Below, one piece after another: positions 15,283 to 16,901 of a DNA stretch of 16,901 bases; within the stretch, counting starts at the first letter, position 1; the number at the start of each line of letters is the position of its first letter. Below the pieces are notes generated by a model that ran no database searches, had not been told where the DNA came from, and worked only from the letters and a program-made list of their open reading frames with translations. Both the position numbers and the translations under genes were made by a program. Source of the DNA: Holophagales bacterium (lineage in GTDB: Bacteria; Acidobacteriota; Holophagae; Holophagales; Holophagaceae); the NCBI GenBank assembly GCA_031281385.1, contig JAITFL010000052.1:1-16901 (forward strand), written 5' to 3'.

Positions 15283-15955
15283 ATGCAATGGGAATCTGTC
15301 CTCGTCTACATCATGGAGCGCCCCGACTCCTACCTGGCCGAGATCGGGGAAGCCTTCGGGTGCTGCAAGTCCGCAGTGCGCAAGGCATTCGCGAGGCTGG
15401 GCATCACCCGCAAGAATGAAGACCAGGAGGTTCAGCGAGCAGAGCCCCGAGCGGGTGGCCGAGTACCTTGCGGAGCTGGAGAAGGTTTCAGGCCGCCCGG
15501 TCGTCTATGTGGACGAGACGGGGATGGACACATGGCTGCACCGCGAGCACGGCTGGTCGGAGCGCGGTGTTCCGGTGGAGGGCAAGGTGCGCGGCCGCAG
15601 GTACGAGAGGACGGGGGTCGTCGCCGCCCTGTGGGAGAAGACAGTGATCGCCCCATACCAGTATGGGGACACGATGGACTCGGAGTTCTTTGAGAGATGG
15701 TTCGGGTCGGCCCTGCTGCCTGCCCTGCCCGGGAGGTCGGTGATAGTGATGGACAACGCAACGTTCCTCCGGAAGGCCAAGCTCCGCGCCCTTCCGGAGG
15801 GGTAGTGGCACACACTGCTTTTCCTGCCACCGCACTCCCCCGAACTCAACCCTATAGAGCATTTCTGGAGCTGGCTCAAGCGGCACTTGTGAAAAATCCT
15901 ACCGTCGCACACCTCTTTCAGCGACGCGCTCTGTTCCGCTTTTCAAGTCAATTGA
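15283..15955 (+). pseudogene. Degraded IS630-family DDE transposase
   Basis: The frame from ATG 15283 reads WESVLVYIMERPDSYLAEIG... to LGITRK (second helix-turn-helix part). It then shifts at a probable single T insertion (15417): removing that base gives RKKKTRRFSEQSPERVAEY in continuous frame. The catalytic triad remains visible: D in VYVDETGMDTWLHREHGW, D in SVIVMDNATF, E in PPHSPELNPIEHFWSWLK. An in-frame TAG (15803-15805) falls between ALPEG and WHTLLFLPP, a TGA (15890-15892) follows KRHL, and the frame finally stops at 15953. About 100 N-terminal residues are absent. Its high GC compared with flanking DNA suggests a donor of different composition. It cannot make active transposase. Confidence 0.88.
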
Positions 15956-16018
15956 CTATAGCACTATATTATGGATAAGTTCTAAGAGTTCGGTGGGCAG
16001 AAATTTTTGTCTGGACAC

Positions 16019-16046
16019 TTGACAAATCCCCATGTGCAGTTAAATT
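16019..16046 (+). promoter_or_regulatory. Promoter of the small-peptide transcription unit
   Basis: A perfect -35 consensus TTGACA (16019-16024) is followed after 16 bp by TAAATT (16041-16046) as the likely -10. Transcription would begin near 16053, giving a leader of about 65 nt before the ATG at 16118 and a transcript of about 240 nt to the terminator at 16291. Confidence 0.55.
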
Positions 16047-16059
16047 AAACTCATGTGCA
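16031..16059 (+). repeat. Direct repeat CATGTGCA flanking the -10, candidate operator
   Basis: CATGTGCA occurs at 16031-16038 and 16052-16059, 21 bp apart centre to centre, about two helical turns. One copy is in the promoter spacer and the other at the predicted transcription start, where a bound protein would block initiation. The short palindrome AGGT-AG-ACCT (16060-16069) follows directly. Confidence 0.4.
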
Positions 16060-16112
16060 AGGTAGACCTCATATTGATGGTTTTACTGTTTGCACCACAA
16101 TTCTTACAGGAG

Positions 16113-16132
16113 GAAGTATGCTTTCATACTTC
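16113..16132 (+). promoter_or_regulatory. Start-codon-sequestering hairpin in the small-peptide mRNA
   Basis: GAAGTATG (16113-16120) and CATACTTC (16125-16132) are perfect complements around a CTTT loop. The stem takes in the last base of the AGGAGG site (16108-16113) and the whole ATG (16118-16120), so the folded mRNA should initiate poorly despite a very good Shine-Dalgarno. Confidence 0.65.
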
Positions 16133-16192
16133 AAATTGGCCGTGCAGATCGCGGTGTTGGTCATAGCTGCTATTGAGGCTAACAATAAGTAG
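16118..16192 (+). CDS. 24-residue hydrophobic peptide, toxin-like small membrane protein candidate
   Basis: Encodes 24 residues: MLSYFK, then an uninterrupted hydrophobic helix (LAVQIAVLVIAAI), then EANNK. AGGAGG (16108-16113) lies 4 nt before the ATG, the strongest ribosome site in this part of the window. The peptide is long enough for one membrane helix and has the size and build of TisB/DinQ/Ibs-class type I toxins or of small membrane regulators, but shows no sequence match I can recall. It is flanked by its own promoter and terminator, and the start codon is inside a hairpin. Neighbours are a dead IS630 and a dead phage repressor. A leader peptide or a non-translated structured RNA is the main alternative. 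Confidence 0.55.
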   Translation: MLSYFKLAVQIAVLVIAAIEANNK

Positions 16193-16235
16193 CCTCTGCT
16201 ATCATCAACCCTGCTTCAGTTCATTCTGGAGCAGG
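16175..16235 (+). other. Two further hairpins in the 3' part of the small-peptide transcript
   Basis: GAGGCT (16175-16180) pairs with AGCCTC (16191-16196) around the last codons and stop of the peptide ORF. CCTGCTTCAG (16210-16219) pairs with CTGGAGCAGG (16226-16235), a 10-bp stem with one G-T pair and a 6-nt loop. With the start-codon hairpin and terminator they make the predicted RNA structured over most of its length, as in many regulatory RNAs and type I toxin mRNAs. Confidence 0.5.
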
Positions 16236-16901
16236 CAACGTTCTCCTCTGAATTGGGGGTCTGTGCCATGCGGTGCAGACCCTTTGTTTTTAGAGATGTG
16301 TCTCGTATTCTGAGTGAGTTCTTGAACACCTATTCCCCTCTGTGTCAATGATGGGTGAGACATGTCCGTAGGGGGAAATTTGTGTTGAAAACGGATGACC
16401 CGGGCCAACATGCCGGTGTTCTTGTCCAAGGGGATCGGCGAGTAGGCGGGGTTGTCGCTGGCGGCCACGGACTTGTTTTTGCCGAGGCTCTGGACGCGCT
16501 TGATATAGAGAGTGACCCTTATTCGCACCATCCACAGGCCTACCTTGAAGTGTTCTTGGCCGGGCAACGCGTCCGCTAACACCATCACGCCTAGCATGAC
16601 GTTAGGCGGCATGCTGTCACCAGAGACATCAAGCAGACGGAGGCGCTCTGGGGGTGCCTCAAAGGAACTGCTCAGCCACTGCCTGTCGAATGTCCTGCCG
16701 GGGAGGTCGCCCTCGCAGTCTCCGAGGGAGCCGCCAGGCCAAGCCACAGGCTCGGAGGAGAGTATGGACACGACGATGCTCGGCTACTCGCCAACCATCA
16801 TCTCGCTTCCGCTAGCGAGCAGCCACCTCGCAAAGACACCGTGGTGCTATTCGATGGCCATGGCGAGCATCTCCGCGACTAGGGGTCTAGGCAGTCTTCC
16901 A
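16205..16901 (-). pseudogene. Degraded S24-peptidase phage repressor (CI/LexA-like), 5' end outside window
   Basis: From a GTG at 16771 the frame gives 188 residues. They contain a LexA/CI-type self-cleavage domain: LLDVSGDSMPPNV with nucleophile S53, GVMVLADALPG, TLYIKRVQS with base K91, and AASDNPAYSPIPLD. Upstream the same frame runs to the window edge (LPRPLVAEMLAMAIE, then HHGVFARWLLASGSEMMVGE), which looks like the end of a phage repressor helix-turn-helix region but is broken by TAG at 16847-16849 and TAG at 16784-16786. Downstream about 55 residues beyond the normal domain end (after RVIRFQH) are probably read-through, because they overlay the hairpins and terminator of the opposite-strand unit. 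A remnant of a prophage or integrative element; a shorter active protein starting at 16771 cannot be excluded. Confidence 0.7.
16257..16291 (+). terminator. Rho-independent terminator of the small-peptide unit
   Basis: GGGTCTGTGCC (16257-16267) pairs with GGTGCAGACCC (16272-16282), an 11-bp stem with two G-T pairs and a 4-nt ATGC loop, followed by TTTGTTTTT. On the opposite strand no T-tract follows, so it acts in the plus direction. Confidence 0.85.

Larger units (their letters stand above)
14906..15956 (+). mobile_element. Probable remnant of an IS630-family insertion sequence
   Basis: Bounded on the right by GTCAATTGAC (15947-15956) next to TATA, directly after the transposase end, as expected for an IS630 terminus at a TA target. 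On the left the best match is GTCAATTGA in the tandem repeat. Reading inward, left GTCAATTGA-GCCA-CTTG-C-AAAA compares with right (reverse strand) GTCAATTGA-CTTG-AAAA. The 1.05-kb length is normal for the family. The first 350 bp do not encode the expected N-terminal helix-turn-helix region, so either the left boundary is wrong or the 5' part was replaced. Confidence 0.4.

Noticed and set aside
1..16901. CRISPR array or tRNA/rRNA genes
   Set aside because: I saw no regularly spaced repeats of suitable length, no cas-like proteins and no cloverleaf or rRNA sequence.

Overview
The window looks like a chromosomal segment of a motile, probably anaerobic Gram-negative bacterium of intermediate GC content. 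A partial CheR, exported proteins with short signal peptides, a two-polypeptide ferredoxin-dependent 2-oxoacid oxidoreductase and the style of the M28 peptidase, TPR and Y-family proteins together suggest a Holophagae-like member of Acidobacteriota. That placement is an inference from protein style; no rRNA or other phylogenetic marker is present.

Layout. (1) 1-83: start of cheR on the minus strand, cut by the window edge, followed by about 500 bp of mostly non-coding DNA. (2) 603-3440: a two-gene operon encoding a complete 2-oxoacid:ferredoxin oxidoreductase as two fused chains (ferredoxin-alpha and beta-gamma), closed by a bidirectional terminator. (3) 3499-5084, minus strand: a V4R-domain sensor gene followed 2 nt later by a soluble GGDEF diguanylate cyclase, probably a sensor/effector pair. 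(4) 5233-7023, minus strand: an ABC exporter half-transporter, divergent from a NYN-domain nuclease-like gene (7129-7659) through a region with overlapping opposed -10 elements. (5) 7747-12858: a tightly overlapping run of four genes: exported M28 peptidase with PDZ domain, 3-dehydroquinate synthase (aroB), exported TPR protein, and a small unrecognised protein. (6) 13208-13981: a short ImuB-like Y-family polymerase relative lacking catalytic acidic residues.

(7) From about 14.0 kb to the end the DNA is accessory. It holds a RelE/ParE-type toxin-antitoxin pair with a repeat/dyad operator and a clear terminator, a degraded IS630-family transposase (one frameshift, two in-frame stops, N-terminus missing), and a degraded S24-peptidase phage repressor that runs off the right edge.

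Between the IS remnant and the repressor lies the most interesting object in the window, a self-contained unit at 16019-16291. It has a consensus -35 box, paired 8-bp repeats, a strong Shine-Dalgarno, a 24-codon ORF for a hydrophobic peptide, a perfect 8-bp hairpin that buries the start codon, two further hairpins and an 11-bp terminator stem followed by a T-tract. The design resembles type I toxin mRNAs, but the peptide is not one I recognise.
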